Assembly: GCA_039621445.1 (NCBI GenBank)
Contig: CP154956.1
Coordinates: 90,340,482 to 90,404,481 of the forward strand
DNA length: 64,000 nt
Direction of reading: 5' to 3'
Source: Euglena gracilis
Lineage: Eukaryota; Euglenida; Euglenophyceae; Euglenales
Part shown: positions 1 to 11,250 of the stretch, piece by piece
Layout of the letters: every line of letters starts with the position of its first letter
Position numbering within the stretch: position 1 is the first letter of the stretch
Notes under the pieces: generated by a model
Told to the model about the DNA's origin: nothing
What the model saw: only the letters and a program-made list of their open reading frames with translations
Database searches by the model: none
Translations under genes and position numbers: made by a program

Positions 1-32
1 AGCAAACAATCGACACAGCACCGCCCGCGAGC

Positions 33-595
33 AAGGCATGGCCTCACAAGGTCTTTGTGCTTCGCCCTCGGTGTCCCTTCCTCCCTTGCCGGTTTTCCTC
101 GAGGGAGTACGAAAGATGGTGGGCCCAACCGCCCCGCCCAGAAAACAGCATAAAAAGACAGACAGCAGCCAGACGGGAAAACCCCGGCCAAATTGGCAGA
201 GGAAGAGGCTCTCATCGAGACATCTTGGGCCAAGTTCACCTTGGGGTTTGATCAACGAATAGTTCTTCGCGGTCTGGACAATCGCCACCTGTCCCCGTCT
301 GTCCTTTTATTTCCGACAGTGATAATGCCCCTCCGTTGCCGACGGCGGCGGAAGGCAGAAGGGGGGGGGGCGAGGAGGTACAGCTCAAGTTTTTCCTGGG
401 ACTGCTGGTACCTTCCTCCCTGGTCCGTTCTCTTCGAGGGTGTGCGAGCCCCTGCTCACGGAGAAGGAATCGCATTTGGACATTGAAACCACCCATCTTG
501 CTTTTGTGTTTTGTCAGCGAGGTTTTCAAGTCAGACCGACAAGGGAGGAAGGGACACCGAGGGGGAAGCGCAAAGACCTTGTGAGGCCATGCCTT
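33..595. mobile_element. Non-autonomous TIR element, 61-bp terminal inverted repeats
   Basis: Bases 33-93 and 535-595 are inverted copies matching at about 58 of 61 positions, both beginning AAGGCATGGCCTCACAAGG at the outer edge. The interior has no recognisable coding sequence but holds a degenerate direct copy of part of the TIR (near 408-450, CCTTCCTCCCTGGTCCG). I see no clear target-site duplication. A diverged relative of the TIR lies near 43860-43960. The element type is inferred from structure alone. Confidence 0.65.
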
Positions 596-1829
596 TCCCC
601 CAGGTGTCCAGTTTACCCCGGGACTGCTGGGGCAAAGAATGCATTGTTGGAAGGATCTCCAACCTTCCGCCACACACGGTGTCCACAATCAAAACACCAC
701 CAGCGAACAAACCATGGTTAAAAGGCCATTATGCCTGGCCCTTGCGGCCCAAAGAAAAACCTCTGTCCCACAGGTCGTTTTTTTTCCCATGAGCTCACTC
801 GTTTCTTTGAAGTTTAAAAAACCGTCAAAAATGGCTTTCTTGTTTCCATTTTGCAGGCCTTTGAGCCCACGCAGTATTGAAGCCCACTTGAGATGTAACA
901 CATTTCGTCAGATGGTGCAGCTTGCTTAGTAATCGCAAATTGCGACCCTTGCGAACATCAGCGGAGGTACAGCAGGAGAAGGTAGGGGGATGGGAATGGC
1001 TTGGAATGGATGTGGTTGCGGGTATTGAAGCGTCCCCGAGCGTGCAGATTAATCGGGCTGACAAAAAAAGCGTTATTGTGCTTTAGGCAGCACCAACGGA
1101 GCTCTGGGATGGAAGGGCAGCAAAACTGAGAGTGAACCAAAAACCTGTTGCTGGTGCTTTCCTCAACGGTGAGGAGAGTAAAAATAAGAGGAATGTACAC
1201 AGGTCAGGAGTGAACTCCTCATGCATCAGGCGCGATAGGCAGGGTATTTTTATTGTAAAAACATTTTAAAAAAAACTTATTTTTTGCCAAAATGCCCTAA
1301 AAATCCTTAAGAAAATCCTTCTGGCAAAAATTTTGAAAGTTTCGCAGAAATGAAAATGTGGCAAAAAAAACCCAATTATGGGGAGGAAATGATTTCTGGC
1401 ATTGCCGGAACATTCTCCATCACCCAACTCGAAAAAATAGGGTTTTCAACTCTTTTAATTTTTGATCTCCGTTCGATGCCAGGATGGCCCTTGGATTTCC
1501 CTTGGAAAAAAGACGCCACAAAATAAAATTGTTGGACATGCCCCCCCCCCCCTCAAAAAAAAACCTCAAAAAACCTTTAAAACCGCCTTTAAAAAACTGT
1601 AAAAATTTTCCAATTCAACGACCAAAAAAATACCCCTGGCCATAGGAGAGGAATCGGTCGCTGAGGCTCATGGTTGTTGTGCTCTGGACCTTAAACCCGC
1701 CCTGCAAGAGGAAGACCATCATAAATATACCCCACTTCCACTTTTCTTTCACATCCTTGCAATTTGGCAGGTTTGGCATAGGCAGTGCTATAGCAGAAGG
1801 AGGGTTACGGTAGTGGGATGGACAGTTGT
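596..1829. other. No gene seen
   Basis: Mixed sequence with short ORFs only, none with a recognisable domain. From about 1240 to 1620 it becomes AT-rich with A runs and a C tract near 1540. I see nothing functional here. Confidence 0.5.
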
Positions 1830-2368
1830 AGGAGGATCTCGAACCTCCTCGAATGTCGTTCGAGGTGGTTCGAAATCCTCCTCGAATGTCGTTCGAGGTC
1901 GTTCGAGGAGGATCAATATCCTCCTCGAACGTCGTTCGAGGTCGTTCGAGGAGGATCGAAATCCTCCTCGAACGTCGTTGGAGGTCGTTCGAGGAGGTTC
2001 GAAATCCTCCTCGAATGTCGTTCGAGGTCGTTCGAGGAGGTTCGAATCCTGCTCGAATGTCGTTCCAGGTCGTGAGGAGGATCAATATCCTCCTCGAATG
2101 TCGTTCGAGGTCGTTCGAGGAGGATCGAGATCCTCCTCGAAGGTCGTTCGAGGTCGTTTGAGGAGGTTTGAAATCCTCCTCGAATGTCGTTCGAGGTCGT
2201 TCGAGGTGGATAAAAAATCCTCCTCGAACGTCGTTCGAGGTCCTTCAAGGAGGTTCGAAACCCTCCTCGAATGTCGTTCGAGGTCGTTTAAGGATGATCA
2301 ATATCCTCCTCGAAGGTCGTTCGAGGTGGTTCAAGAACCTCCTCGAAGGTCGTTCGAGTTCGGAGGTT
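1830..2368. repeat. 43-bp hairpin tandem array, copy 1
   Basis: About 12 copies of a 43-bp unit built from TCGTTCGAGG words. Each unit contains an inverted repeat (GAGGAGGAT, loop CAAT or GAAA, ATCCTCCTC), so the array is a row of hairpins. Because 43 is not a multiple of three and the unit has no stop codon in several frames, the array is open in all forward frames (up to 219 codons) and in reverse. These ORFs are consequences of the repeat and I do not call them genes. Confidence 0.9.
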
Positions 2369-2545
2369 CAACCATTTGGGATGAAACCTTAAACCCTAAC
2401 CCTATTCCTTCTAATAACCTCAGAAATTCTCTCGGTGTGGGAATATTTTTGAATAAAAATATTCATGAATGAGTGCATTCCTGCGTAAGAAAAAAAATGT
2501 TTCTTTTAAAACACGTCGAAAATATCCCCCTACAGGGTACCCCCC

Positions 2546-2585
2546 CAACTAGGGTTAATACACATGGGGTTTTTAACCCTAGTTG
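2546..2585. other. 12-bp stem palindrome, short form
   Basis: CAACTAGGGTTA at 2546-2557 is exactly complementary to TAACCCTAGTTG at 2574-2585, with a 16-base loop. It is the short version of the palindrome at 3845-3957. The flanking CTACAGGGTACC and GTACCCTGTAG also pair further out. Confidence 0.8.
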
Positions 2586-2624
2586 GGCAACTCTTTGGGT
2601 TCGCTGTGTACCCTGTAGAGGGAA

Positions 2625-3045
2625 ATAAAACCCCCCCCCAAATAATAAACCCCCCCGGTTTATTATTTGGACACCCGAAGTCGGGGTCCAGGGGGGGTTT
2701 ATTATTTGGGGGGGTTTATTATTTGGGCAAAAATTTCGAGGTCAAAATTAGACCCGAAAACCCCTCCACAGGCTCCAATGGTAACTTTTTTGGCATTTTT
2801 GGGCTTTTTTTGAAAGTTGGGTGCTTTTTTGGCATATTTTCTGCACCAATTTGATCCATTTTTGTGATTTTTTGCAACGTTTCTGCTAATTTTTGGCTCT
2901 TTTTTTCTTTGCCCTCACACCCGCCAGAGGGGGGGGTTTATTATTTGGGCGGCCGAAGTCGGTCCTCAGGGGGGGGTTTATTATTTGGGGGGGGGGTTTT
3001 TTATTTGGGGGGGGTGTATTATTTGGGGGGGGGTTTATAGCAGCC
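2625..3045. repeat. G/C-tract island with TTTATTATTTGG words
   Basis: TTTATTATTTGG occurs repeatedly between G runs of 7-11 bases. Near 2637-2672 it appears in both orientations back to back, making a palindrome. The same word borders the island on both sides. There is no coding sequence. Confidence 0.8.
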
Positions 3046-3280
3046 ATGAGCGGGATGGTTGCAACCATTTGGGATGAAATCTTAACCCTTACCCTATTCC
3101 TTCTAATAACCTCAGAAATTCTCTCGGTGTGGGAATATTTTGAATAAAAATATTTATGAATGGGTGCATTCCTAAAAAAAGAAAAAACAAACAAACAACC
3201 AGAATCAAGAACAATGAACCATGGTAACAAACTCCAAAAAAAGACTTGCAACTGATACCTGAATGCATATACATAGGGGG

Positions 3281-3678
3281 AGGATCGAGAAGTCATTCAA
3301 GGTCGTTCGAAGAGGATCGAGATCCTCCTCGAAGGTCGTCCGAGGAGGATCAATATCCTCCCCGAACGTCGTTCGAGGTCGTTCAAGGGGGATCAATATC
3401 CTCCTCGAAGGTCGTCCGAGGTCGTTCGAGGAGGATCAATATCCTCCAAGAAGGTCGTCCGAGGTCGTTCGAGGAGGATCGAAATCCTCCTCGAATGTGG
3501 TTCGAGGTCGTCCGAGGAGGATCAAAATCCTCCTCGAACGCGTTCGAGGTCGTTCGAGGAGGATCAATATCCTCCTCGAAGGTCGTTCGAGGTCATTCGA
3601 GGAGGATCACTATCCTCCTCGAAGATCGTTCGAGGTCGTTCAAGAACCTCCTCGAACGTCGTTCGAGTTTGGAGGTTC
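3281..3678. repeat. 43-bp hairpin tandem array, copy 2
   Basis: Same 43-bp hairpin unit as at 1830-2368, about 9 copies, with loops CAAT, GAAA or AAAA between GAGGAT and ATCCTC half-sites. Long open frames here come from the repeat. Confidence 0.9.
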
Positions 3679-3844
3679 AACCATTGGGGATGAAACCTTA
3701 ACCCTAACCTATTCCTTCAAATAAACGTAGAAATTCTCTCGGTATGGGAATATTTTTGAATAAAAGTATTTATGAATGAGAGCATTCCTGCGTAAAAAAA
3801 AATATGCTTCTTTAAACACATGTGAAAAATTTCCCCAGCTACCC

Positions 3845-3957
3845 CAAAGAGTCGCCCAACTAGGGTTAATACACATGGGGGGACCCGAGCGAGGCGGCGC
3901 CTTCGGCGCCTCCCTGGGGTCCCCCCATGTTTTTAACCCTAGTTGGGCGACTCTTTG
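3845..3957. other. Extended palindrome with nested hairpin
   Basis: A perfect 24-bp stem (3845-3868 with 3934-3957) encloses a second stem (ACATGGGGGGACCC at 3873-3886 with its complement at 3917-3930) and an apical GGCGCC hairpin. Compared with the copy at 2546-2585 it carries about 46 extra bases exactly at the loop. Confidence 0.85.
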
Positions 3958-4230
3958 GGTTCGCCGTGTACCCTGTAGAGGGAAATATAGCAGCGATGAG
4001 CGGGATGGTTGCAACCATTTGGGATGAAATCTTAACCCTTACCCTATTCCTTCTAATAAACCTCAGAAATTCTCTTGGTATGGGAATATTTTGAATAAAA
4101 ATATTTATGAATGGGTGCATTCCTACGTAAGAAGAAAACAAACAAACAACCAGAATCAAGAACAATGAACCATGGTAACAAACTCCAAATAAAGACTTGC
4201 AACTGATACCTGAATGCATATACATAGGGG

Positions 4231-4446
4231 GAGGATCGAGAAGTCATTCAAGGTCGTTTGAGGAGGATCAATATCCTCCTTGAAGGTCGTCCGAGGTCGT
4301 TCGAGGAGGTTCGAATTCCTCCTCGAAAGTCGTTCGAGGTCGTTCGAGGAGGATCAATATCCTCCTTGAATGTGGTTCGAGGTCGTTCGAGGAGGTTCGA
4401 AATCCTCCTCAAAAATGTCGTTCGAGGTCGTTCGAGGAGGTTCAAG
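4231..4446. repeat. 43-bp hairpin tandem array, copy 3
   Basis: Third and shortest array of the 43-bp unit, about 5 copies, starting after the same 235-bp direct repeat that precedes array 2. Confidence 0.9.
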
Positions 4447-4659
4447 ACAGCCCCTCCCAGTTGGATGACATTTTTTTTGTCAGAACTCTATGTCCAACGA
4501 CCCCGCCCTGATCAGAGGACAGGCGTTTCCGGTCGTTGGTCATTAAAGGGGGGGGGGGTGGCACCCAGCCAACCCCGTCAAAACACAAGGGGCTTTGGAT
4601 TCAGAGCGCATCGTTCAGGCTCACATACGTACGGATACATACTGCCATGCATAGATTCA

Positions 4660-4786
4660 TGAAGACGTACCTACCTACCTTCCTACCCAACCCACCTACT
4701 TCCCTGCCTCACCACCCACCTACCTCCCTGCTTACCCACCTACCTACATACCTACCAACACCTACCTACCTACCTACCTACCTGTG
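4660..4786. repeat. (TACC)n degenerate microsatellite
   Basis: CTACC/CCTACCTA tetranucleotide tracts interrupted by CCCACC, followed by an 11-base G run after 4799. No gene. Confidence 0.85.
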
Positions 4787-6704
4787 GCAAAGGCGTTTTT
4801 GGGGGGGGGGGGTGGCACAAAGAATTCTAAGTCAAAATTTTCCTTTGATGGCGAAGGAATTTTAAAGTGTCACAAAGAAGACCCCATCCCAAACCTCCTG
4901 CGTGGGGAGCACCCCCCCCCCTTATCAAGCCTTCCTGAATCCCCAACTAACCTAAGGCTGTCCAACCCCAAAGCTGACCTCCCCCCAAGTGTTCAGGCTT
5001 CCTGCCCCCGGGAAGTTGGCCCTTCTTGCCAATGCTCGCTAAATTGACTTCATTGGGAGTTGGTCTCCCCTCTGTTGCCAAAAAAATGTTTGGATTTTTA
5101 TTACAAAAATTGACCCCAAATTTTGCCAGGTTCAAAAAATTTTCGCACCAATTTTGAAGGAAAAAAATGGGAATAACAGGCATTTTTTTACATAGTTTGG
5201 CAAAAAAAATCTGAATTTTTTGGCCATTTTGGTGAGGGAGCATGCCAAATCCCATCCTGCCTGGGTAGGAAGCACCCTTCTATGACAGTTGGTAGGGGTC
5301 GTGGGGGACGTTAACAGTGGGGTCCCGCTGAGAGGCTAGCCAGACCTGAGGTTATGGTTAGGTTGAGAGAAAGGAACTTCAACATTATATCCCCTCAAAG
5401 TTAGTCAAAAGTCTGATTTCCAGCACTTTCTGGGCAAAAGAACATTGTCAAATACTTTCCGGCACAAGAACCTTTTGGGGGTCCCACATAGGGAGTGGTC
5501 TGGATCCACCCCTGTGGTCAGGTCCCCTCCCCCAACCCCAGAAACCCTCTTGATTTCTTAGGCCCTCTCAAAATCAAAGCCTGTCTATGTGGTTGGCTGC
5601 CCCCTGTGCCCAAAACCCAACCCCACTTCATGAACCTTTCATGCAAAACAAGGACCAAGATTGTCTCCCTAGAGTCACCCAACATTTGGTTAAAATAAAA
5701 TGGGATTTCGTGGTCCTCTGTCAAACTGTATCGAACCCCCGAGGCCCATACGGGACTGGAACACTGGCACACTGGAACACTGTACGACCATGGAATGCGA
5801 ACGTCCTGCCACGGAACAAGTTTTCATCGGGAACGGGGCCAACGGAGACCGGCAGGGGACACACCGGCCCTCTGCGCGGCACGGGGGCCACGTCCCGCCT
5901 CAGGGGGGCATCGGCCGCCGACTGCCGGGACGCGCGCACCCGCTCTGCCCTCTGTCGGTCCCGCTCCTGCGCCCCGACCTGCCTGCGGGACAGGGGGAGG
6001 GCACCCCCCCCCCGAGCCGGGTGGTGGTGTGACATGCACGACAGGGCGAAGTTTCCTCCAGGGCTGGGGCAAGAGCGAAGAGGACAAATCATGTGCCAGG
6101 CAGAAACGTCCCCTTGTTCCAATGCAGGTCACACAATGAAAACACTGACTGAAATGAAGGATGCAACCTTGGACACCTTCCTGAATAACAACCCATTGGG
6201 CCATTATTTACGCTGTTGGTCAAAATCCTGGGGGGGGCTAAAATTTCGGTGCCTCGTCAGAAAATTGCCGGTTGTTTTTGTAGCCTCTGTAGGAACATTT
6301 AAAATGACTGACTTTGGTTTTGGAATCCCTGCCCCCGGTGCTTGGCCCCCATGCAAATTTGACCGCCCTAAAACCAACCTTCAGCCTTAACCTGTGATCT
6401 TGGCCCCCCATTTTGGCCTATTTTGCGCATGGCTCGCTGAAGTTCTTAATATCCCTCAGAACTCGACTCACATAAAAACAAAAGCTTTGAAAAGGCCAAG
6501 CTTTGAATGAAATCGGACTCAAAGAAACACATGATGAAGAGAAAATGCACATCTCAGTATAAAAACAATTTCATCGTATTTTGTAGGGTTGGTGTGTTTT
6601 GTATGGTTGGGGTATCTTTTTTCAATGAAAATTTCGTTTATATGTGTTCACCAGAGGGGGAAAAAGAGAATTTTCACAAAATATGCTGCACAGTGACCTC
6701 TCCC
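4787..6704. other. No recognisable gene; GC-rich patch at 5850-6030
   Basis: The longest open frame (5587-6390, 267 codons, plus) shows no domain I recognise. Its GC-rich middle is open in several frames on both strands, typical of compositional ORFs, so I do not call it a gene. The small direct repeats (GGAACACTG, ACTGGCACACTGG) near 5757-5782 are the only structure seen. Confidence 0.5.
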
Positions 6705-7040
6705 CCAAAGATAACCCCCCGGCTTTATATTTGGGCGAGACCTTTAAAAAAGGGCTTTATATTTGGAGGTGCTTTATATTTGGGGGTGAAAAATTAAACT
6801 TTTTTTTGGGGTGGCAGATATAAATTTTAAGTTTTTGTTGTTCATCTTCTGTTTCCCCCAAAAAGATGCATTTTTTGTCCAAAATGGACCACTACGGTGA
6901 AAAGCTGTAAGGTCCACCCAAATTTTTCTGCTTTTCCTGAATGGTACCATCGGTGGGGGGGCTTTAAATTTGGGCAGCAAAACCAAACCCCCTGGGGGGT
7001 TTATGTTTGGGGGGTCTTTATATTTGGGGGGGTTAAGGGG
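6705..7040. repeat. G-tract island with CTTTATATTTGG words
   Basis: CTTTATATTTGG-like words, each followed by a G run, occur near 6723, 6753, 6770, 6960 (AAATTTGG variant) and 7016. The island is built like the one at 2625-3045 but with a different word. Non-coding. Confidence 0.75.
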
Positions 7041-7230
7041 AAAAAAGAAGATAATTTTTTTGTTTTTTTCAAATTTTTTTTTCAAAAAAAATCAACTTTG
7101 GCAACAGGAAAGTCATCTGCACATAAATTATAATGCTTCTGAAAACCTTTCTACATTGAATACTTGGAAAATAACATGATGGTCCCCCAAATCAAAGTCC
7201 TCCCCCGGAATTCTGGCCCCTCTCCCTCAT

Positions 7231-7292
7231 ATTTATAATAATAATAATAATAGCCCCGAAATACACACACACACACCACACACCACACACTT
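7231..7292. repeat. (TAA)n and (CA)n microsatellites
   Basis: An ATA/TAA trinucleotide run near 7235-7252 is followed by a CA dinucleotide run near 7262-7290. The following bases up to 7647 hold no recognisable gene; a 14-base G run lies near 7371. Confidence 0.85.
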
Positions 7293-7647
7293 ATTTGCCA
7301 CTGATTGCCACTCTGCTGCTAATATTATTATCAGTCGGGCAGCTTTCAACGTTGACCCCCCAACCGTCCGGGGGGGGGGGGGGGTAATACCCTCCTCCTC
7401 TCCAGGTGCTCTGAGAAACATCGGAGCACAAAATCATGTGATGACACCTAGAAATGCTCAAAAAACTGCGTTTATTCAAAATGGAACAAATTTCATAGTA
7501 AAAAATCTTGAGCGCCAATTGAATGAGAATGAAATAGAATCGCTGTTATTATCGTTCTATATTTATAATAATGTCACATTTGGTTTTCAAAAGCTCATGA
7601 AAAAACCTTTTACAGAATACGAAATGAATAACTTTGACCCCCAAGGG

Positions 7648-8252
7648 CAATTCTCCAACCATCAGATGGTTGTCTGGCAACTTTGATGCTTGGGGCAGCC
7701 TACATGAGCGCTTGTAACAACAAATTGCCTCCGAGGCGCACTTTTATGCTCTTCGTTGATTTTTCTTTATGATCTGGTGGTCATCGCGGCGCAGAGGGCA
7801 TGTGCGTCATCCCACAAGCCATCAAGGATTGTGTGCCTGCCTCACCACAGCACCACAGCACCACGATGGGCCAGATGTGGGTCATCGAAGTGGCTGAAGT
7901 GGCATATGGTTGCAACACTGGGCTTGGTCAGTGACAACCCTGACTTAATCCGTGCCGTGGTGCTGTGGCGAGGCACGGGGTACACAAGCTGTGATGGCAT
8001 GTGGGGCGTCTTGACAAGCCCCGTGCACCATCATGACCACCAGATCACTAAAGAGAGTACGCAATAGAAACAGAATAGGTACATAATAGAAACGGAATGC
8101 ACAATAGAAACAGAGCTCGTTCTGTGTGGTTACGAGAGGCTCTCGTGGAGGCTGCCCCAAGCATCAAATTTGCCACGTAGCAACGTTTGGCACAAGCAAG
8201 GGCTTGTCACCCCTGCGAGACCAAGACCATTAGATGGTTGGAGAATTGCTCT
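7648..8252. mobile_element. Foldback element
   Basis: Outer inverted segments share CAATTCTCCAACCATC and GATGCTTGGGGCAGCC (about 7651-7700 against 8145-8250; the right copy carries about 50 extra bases). An inner pair shares GATCTGGTGGTCAT and CACAGCACCAC (about 7771-7870 against 7950-8048). Together they fold most of the 600 bp into a long imperfect hairpin. There is no coding capacity. The foldback class is inferred from structure. Confidence 0.7.
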
Positions 8253-10110
8253 TAAGGGGGTGGTCGAAATTCCTTTAAATCACGGACTGTAAATCATTTG
8301 GCCAGTGTCCTCGGTTGTGGGATACGCACCAGTTGATTTTTCTACAGACACCATCTCAGGGCGGTTGTGACTACAACCAGGGGGGGAAAAAAAACTAATC
8401 TTCATCTCCAACCAGGTGGCGGTCACTAAAAACAAAAAAACAATACAGCCAATGCTCACCTACGACCAGGGGAGGGAGATCAATAAAAAAGGGGGGCTCC
8501 AGGTTGGCAAATAATTGGTCATAGGCGGGGGTGCAATAGAAATTTTGGCAGTTTTTTTAAGCCCTTTTTGGTTGAGTCCATCACCTTGCGTGCTCCAACC
8601 AGCCTTCGAATAAATCCAAAATCATGAGGTTAGGGGCCAGAATCTCATGGAAACGGTTGAATCATTGCCATACAACGTCGTTGTATTGGCCTCTGCAAAC
8701 CCTCAGTGAGTGGGTGGTTCTTTTGGGTCCAAAATGACCACCCAAATGGGGCAGAGAACATGGGGGGATATGAGCGAGGCGCCAAAGGCGCCGAGGGAAG
8801 AGAGAGTGGATGGGTGGGTTGGGCCACTGAACCTTCCCCTCCAGGGGGGTGGTTGCGCCATGTGTCAGTCCATCCCAACCGGAGGCCGGGCCGGAAACAA
8901 AAATCAAAGGGTTTCGGCCGATTTTTTTTGGTGGGGTTTGGGTTGGTTGGTTCTGGGAGGGTGGGTCGACCCCCCTGGGGGGGGGGGGATCGTGTGTAGG
9001 TTGGTTTTTGAAGAAAGTGGATGGGTGGGTTTCGGCAGCGGAAAAGTCCCCGAAGCACTAAGTGGAGGTCACTGAGCGGATCTATGCCCCTAATCTCCCC
9101 GATTTCAGACACCCGTTGTGTTTTTTGGTTTTGGACAAAAGCAGAAAGTGGTCGAAAAATATGTCATCATTCCAACGAAGGAGGAAGGAAGCTCATCTTC
9201 AGAGGAAATCATATGTCCAACCTACCCTTTTCATATGCCTTTTTCTAAGTCAGAGTGCGCTTCCCAGCAAAACTCAAAGACACACCTCAGGAAAACATAA
9301 AATGTACACAAACAGAGAAACACAAAAAGTGTATTGTGCCCTCCCTTCTGCTTAAAGGTATTCATTCCTTGAAAAGGTTGCAAGCCAAACTGGTATGGAT
9401 CCTCAATTCTTCAATTGAAGACTTTCTTTGCATTTTGTCATCATTTTTCAATACAAAAAATTCACCAAAATCCTGGTCCTGTCCACCGCATCACCTGGAC
9501 CCTTGGGGGGACTCGCCAGCTATGGCTGGGAAAAGATGTTGGCTGGGAAAAAGGTGCTGGCCGGAAGATTACACAACGACAAGCAACAAGGACGAGCACA
9601 CGACAAGCAACGAGCATACCTTTGTGCAAATTATTAACATGGCGAATGACCGTGACTGACCGTGACTGACCGTGGCCGTTATTTAAAAAATCTAGTCAGT
9701 CTTTCAAAAAAAAATGCTGACTTGGTGACACTTGCGGCTGGCCGTTGTAGCCCACCAAATTGGATGCACCCTCCCACGGCGATAATCGGGCCCTAAACGC
9801 AGAAACACATCACTTCAAAACGCATTACTTCGTTGGGGTCTTGGTGGGGATGCAGTGGCAAACCACCGCAACCTCCCGTCCTGCAGCTTGGAGGGGCAGT
9901 GGCTGGGTTCGGGGGAGGGGGGGAAGGGGGGAGGGGCACACCGCCGCCTTTGGGCTGCTGTATCAGCATTGGAGGTTGGCAGGCGGGGACTGGAGCCTTG
10001 CCAGCGGGCCCCACAAGAGGCGTCTTGGCGGCGTCAAGCCCCGCCGGTGGATTCAGTTCTTCAGTTTGTGCATGTGCATGTGTGCGCATATGTGTACGTG
10101 AGAGCGTCTG
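8253..10110. other. No recognisable gene; small hairpin at 8757-8803
   Basis: G-rich sequence from 8690 to 9060 includes a hairpin GAGCGAGGCGCC-AAA-GGCGCC near 8772-8798 whose sequence echoes the apical hairpin at 3887-3911. A 10-bp unit (TGACCGTGAC) is repeated three times near 9646-9675. Short ORFs are present in all frames without domains. Confidence 0.5.
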
Positions 10111-10116
10111 TATGTG

Positions 10117-10372
<256 letters not shown>

Positions 10373-10704
10373 TGTGCTTACAGCGCGTGCACACATGTGT
10401 ACGTGCGTAGGTATTGTTGCACAAATGTCCTTGGGTTCAAGAGGAGAAGTGGAAATATTGGGCTCATTCATCTGACACCAAAAACAAAATGCTGGGCGGG
10501 GAAACTGATATCATGGGGGCGGCAGGGCAGGACAGGCGGTGGAGGATCGAGAACCGCTCGTCAAGCGTCCCACTGCCTCCCGCGATGGCGTCCGCCCAGA
10601 CGTCCGCATGCAGCACTGGCCGCTGCCCGTCCCGTGGCTCACGGGTGGCGCACTGGGGTTCGGAGGGCCGGGGCCACCGGCGGATGATGCAGACGGGCAG
10701 CAAA

Positions 10705-10740
10705 GGGAGGGCTGGGACCATGAGCGGTCCCAGCCCTCCC
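10705..10740. other. Perfect 15-bp GC-rich stem-loop
   Basis: GGGAGGGCTGGGACC at 10705-10719 pairs perfectly with 10726-10740 around the six-base loop ATGAGC. No U tract follows, so it is not an obvious terminator. It stands alone in otherwise unremarkable sequence. Confidence 0.85.
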
Positions 10741-10869
10741 TCATGGGTCAGGTCAAAAGAGCGCCAGGGCACCAGGGGACAGGATCAGCATAGGAGGCAT
10801 GGGGGCGGGGTCATGTTGGCGTCCCAAAAAGTTCCATGCTTCACGCCGAAATGCGAGGGGAAAACCCTA

Positions 10870-11250
10870 ACCCACCCCAATGTAAAGCCCCCCCCCCGCT
10901 TTGTATTTCAACCCTCAGTTTCAACCCTTAGGGGGGGGGGGCTTCATATTTGGGGATATCAAACATTTTTGGTGCAAAAGTTGGCGGCCTTCAACTACGT
11001 CCGAAAATCAATTTGATATCAAAATTTTCAAATTTTCGGTGTGTACCTCCTATTTCCCCCCCAAAAAATGTGCAATTCTGTCTGAAATGGACGATTTCTG
11101 GTGTAAACTGTATTTCACCCAAAAAAATTTCAGCTTTTTCCCAAATGGTACCGTCGGCGGGCTTTGTATTGGAGGGGAGCCTTATATTTGTGCGGCAAAA
11201 CCCGAACCCCCTGGGGGAGCTTCATATTTGGGGGCTATATTTGGGGTAGG
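10870..11250. repeat. G/C-tract island with TTCATATTTGG words
   Basis: CTTTGTATTT, CTTCATATTTGG, CTTATATTTG and TATATTTGGGG words lie beside C or G runs of 8-10 bases. Same construction as the islands at 2625 and 6705. No gene. Confidence 0.7.

Larger units (their letters stand above)
2367..4135. repeat. Four dispersed copies of a ~125-bp module flanking the hairpin arrays
   Basis: The module starts near CAACCATTTGGGATGAAA and ends at a TATTTATGAATG-like stretch. Copies lie at about 2367-2490, 3056-3182, 3673-3800 and 4007-4135. The second and fourth are embedded in a longer direct repeat of roughly 235 bp (about 3045-3290 and 3995-4240) that runs into the start of hairpin arrays 2 and 3. 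The arrays and modules therefore expanded together as composite units. Confidence 0.85.

Noticed and set aside
1813-2472. 219-codon ORF on the plus strand, rich in Arg, Ser and Glu
   Set aside because: It is the translation of the 43-bp hairpin repeat; equivalent ORFs exist in other frames and on the other strand, and in arrays 2 and 3.
1830-4446. Possible CRISPR-like array (repeat with short variable part)
   Set aside because: The variable parts are only 4 bases and drawn from a few loops, units are hairpins without unique spacers, no cas genes are present, and the context is eukaryotic.
5587-6390. 267-codon plus ORF
   Set aside because: No domain, GC-rich middle open in several frames on both strands, no splice or start evidence.
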